Shown: positions 6,096 through 6,828 of the stretch, one piece after another | Layout: the number at the start of each line of letters is the position of its first letter | Numbering within the stretch: the stretch's first letter is position 1 | Source: Verrucomicrobiota bacterium | GTDB taxonomy: Bacteria > Verrucomicrobiota > Verrucomicrobiia > Limisphaerales > UBA11358 | DNA: 6,828 nucleotides | Reading direction: 5' to 3' | NCBI GenBank assembly: GCA_021323835.1 | Contig: JAJPKI010000298.1 | Location: 1 to 6,828, forward strand | The notes under the pieces: generated by a model | Seen by the model: only the letters and a program-made list of their open reading frames with translations | What the model was told of the DNA's origin: nothing | Databases searched by the model: none | Translations under genes and position numbers: made by a program

Positions 6096-6828
6096 ATGAA
6101 ATCTGTTCCGTTGAAAGCCTATCCGCGCACGCAAGTGCAGCGGGCCGAAGTGAGAAAACTCCGCGCGTCCGGCCGTGTGCCCGCGACGATTTATGGCCGC
6201 CAGGCCAAGCCGCAAAATCTGGAAATCAACGCCAAAGAAATCGGCGATTTGATTCATCACTCGGTTTCCGAAAATCTTCTCGTGGATTTATCCGTGGAAA
6301 ACGACGCGCGCGCCAAGCGCCTCGCGCTCGTGCAGGAAATCCAGCATCATCCGGTGGATGGAAAAGTTCTCCACGTGGATTTTCACGAAGTCGCCGAAAA
6401 CGAAAAAGTCACCGTGCAAGTGCCGGTGGAAACGACCGGCGAAGCCGCGGGCGTCAAAAACGGTGGTGGCGTGCTCGAACACGTTTTGTTCAAATTGAAA
6501 GTTCGTTGCCTCCCGAAAGATTTGCCGGAACAAATTGTTCTGGACGTTTCGCATTTGGAAATTGGTAAAGCGATTCACATCGGCGACATCAAGCCGCCGG
6601 CTGGCGTTGAAATCATTGGCGATAAACATATTTCTGTCGTCGCCGTCGCCGCGCCGCGCGCAGAAGAAGAAGTCGCGACGCCGGAAGCTGCGAAAGCCGC
6701 CGGCGACGTCGAAATGACGAAGGAAAAGAAAGAAGAAGGCGAAGAAGGCGCAGTGCCTGCGAAAGCCGGCGAAAAAGCTCCGGCGAAGGGCGATGCGAAA
6801 GCTGCTGCTGGCGACAAAAAAGCCGAAG
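6096..6828 (+). CDS. rplY: 50S ribosomal protein L25, Ctc/TL5 long form, 3' end missing
   Basis: Binds 5S rRNA in the central protuberance of the large ribosomal subunit. 244 codons are present and the reading frame is open at the right edge. The N-terminal 5S-binding domain spans about 4-95: VRKLRASGRVPATIYG (19-34) is the hallmark segment and EIQHHPVDGKVLHVDFHEV (81-99) ends the domain. A second beta domain typical of the long form runs from about 104 to 186 (VTVQVPVETTG, GIKxxGG-like VKNGGGVLEHV, LPKDLPEQIVLDVS, IHIGDIKPPAGVEI). From about 189 the tail is low-complexity, rich in Glu, Lys and Ala, as in many long L25 proteins. Start ATG at 6096 fits the conserved N-terminus, with no SD motif. 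Linkage to prs matches the prs-ctc-pth arrangement known in Bacillus. Confidence 0.93.
   Translation, partial: MKSVPLKAYPRTQVQRAEVRKLRASGRVPATIYGRQAKPQNLEINAKEIGDLIHHSVSENLLVDLSVENDARAKRLALVQEIQHHPVDGKVLHVDFHEVAENEKVTVQVPVETTGEAAGVKNGGGVLEHVLFKLKVRCLPKDLPEQIVLDVSHLEIGKAIHIGDIKPPAGVEIIGDKHISVVAVAAPRAEEEVATPEAAKAAGDVEMTKEKKEEGEEGAVPAKAGEKAPAKGDAKAAAGDKKAE

Noticed and set aside
6288..6629. Minus-strand open frame of 113 codons
   Set aside because: It is antisense to the L25 gene, which has unmistakable conserved motifs.
6654..6828. Repetitive GCG/GAA/AAG-rich stretch as a DNA repeat array
   Set aside because: It is the low-complexity Ala/Lys/Glu tail of L25. No fixed repeat unit is seen.

Overview
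The window is a compact stretch of bacterial chromosome with eight protein-coding genes. Six are recognisable metabolic or housekeeping genes and two are poorly characterised. I see no tRNA, rRNA, CRISPR array, insertion sequence or phage gene. The prs/L25 pair, the absence of Shine-Dalgarno (SD) motifs at every start, the GC-rich coding style and the mixed gene orientation fit a Gram-negative lineage of the Verrucomicrobiota/PVC type. That placement is an inference from general resemblance, not from a marker gene.

Layout. Positions 1-521 (-): 5' part of leuC, the large subunit of 3-isopropylmalate dehydratase, running off the left edge. Positions 624-1241 (+): a conspicuously AT-rich gene for a lipoprotein of unknown function. 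Positions 1351-2466 (-): a membrane-anchored SGNH/GDSL-type hydrolase, convergent with the lipoprotein gene. Positions 2556-3602 (+): dus, a tRNA-dihydrouridine synthase, divergent from the hydrolase. Positions 3629-4030 (-): a small protein resembling the SpoIIAA-like (STAS-fold) family, convergent with dus. Positions 4104-5003 (-): an aldo/keto reductase, probably co-directional partner of the small protein. Positions 5120-6064 (+): prs, ribose-phosphate pyrophosphokinase. Positions 6096-6828 (+): the gene for ribosomal protein L25 (Ctc/TL5 type, long form), running off the right edge.

How they fit together. prs and the L25 gene form a short operon-like pair of a kind known from other bacteria (prs-ctc-pth in Bacillus), so a peptidyl-tRNA hydrolase gene may follow outside the window. 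The other genes look like independent units: leucine biosynthesis, tRNA modification, a redox enzyme with a small partner, an envelope hydrolase and a surface lipoprotein. No gap between genes exceeds about 120 bases.

I found no convincing undescribed system. The items most worth a second look are an intrinsic-terminator-like hairpin pointing into prs about 20 bases before its start codon, the AT-rich orphan lipoprotein, the universal lack of SD motifs, and an Asp-to-Glu change in the PRPP loop of Prs.
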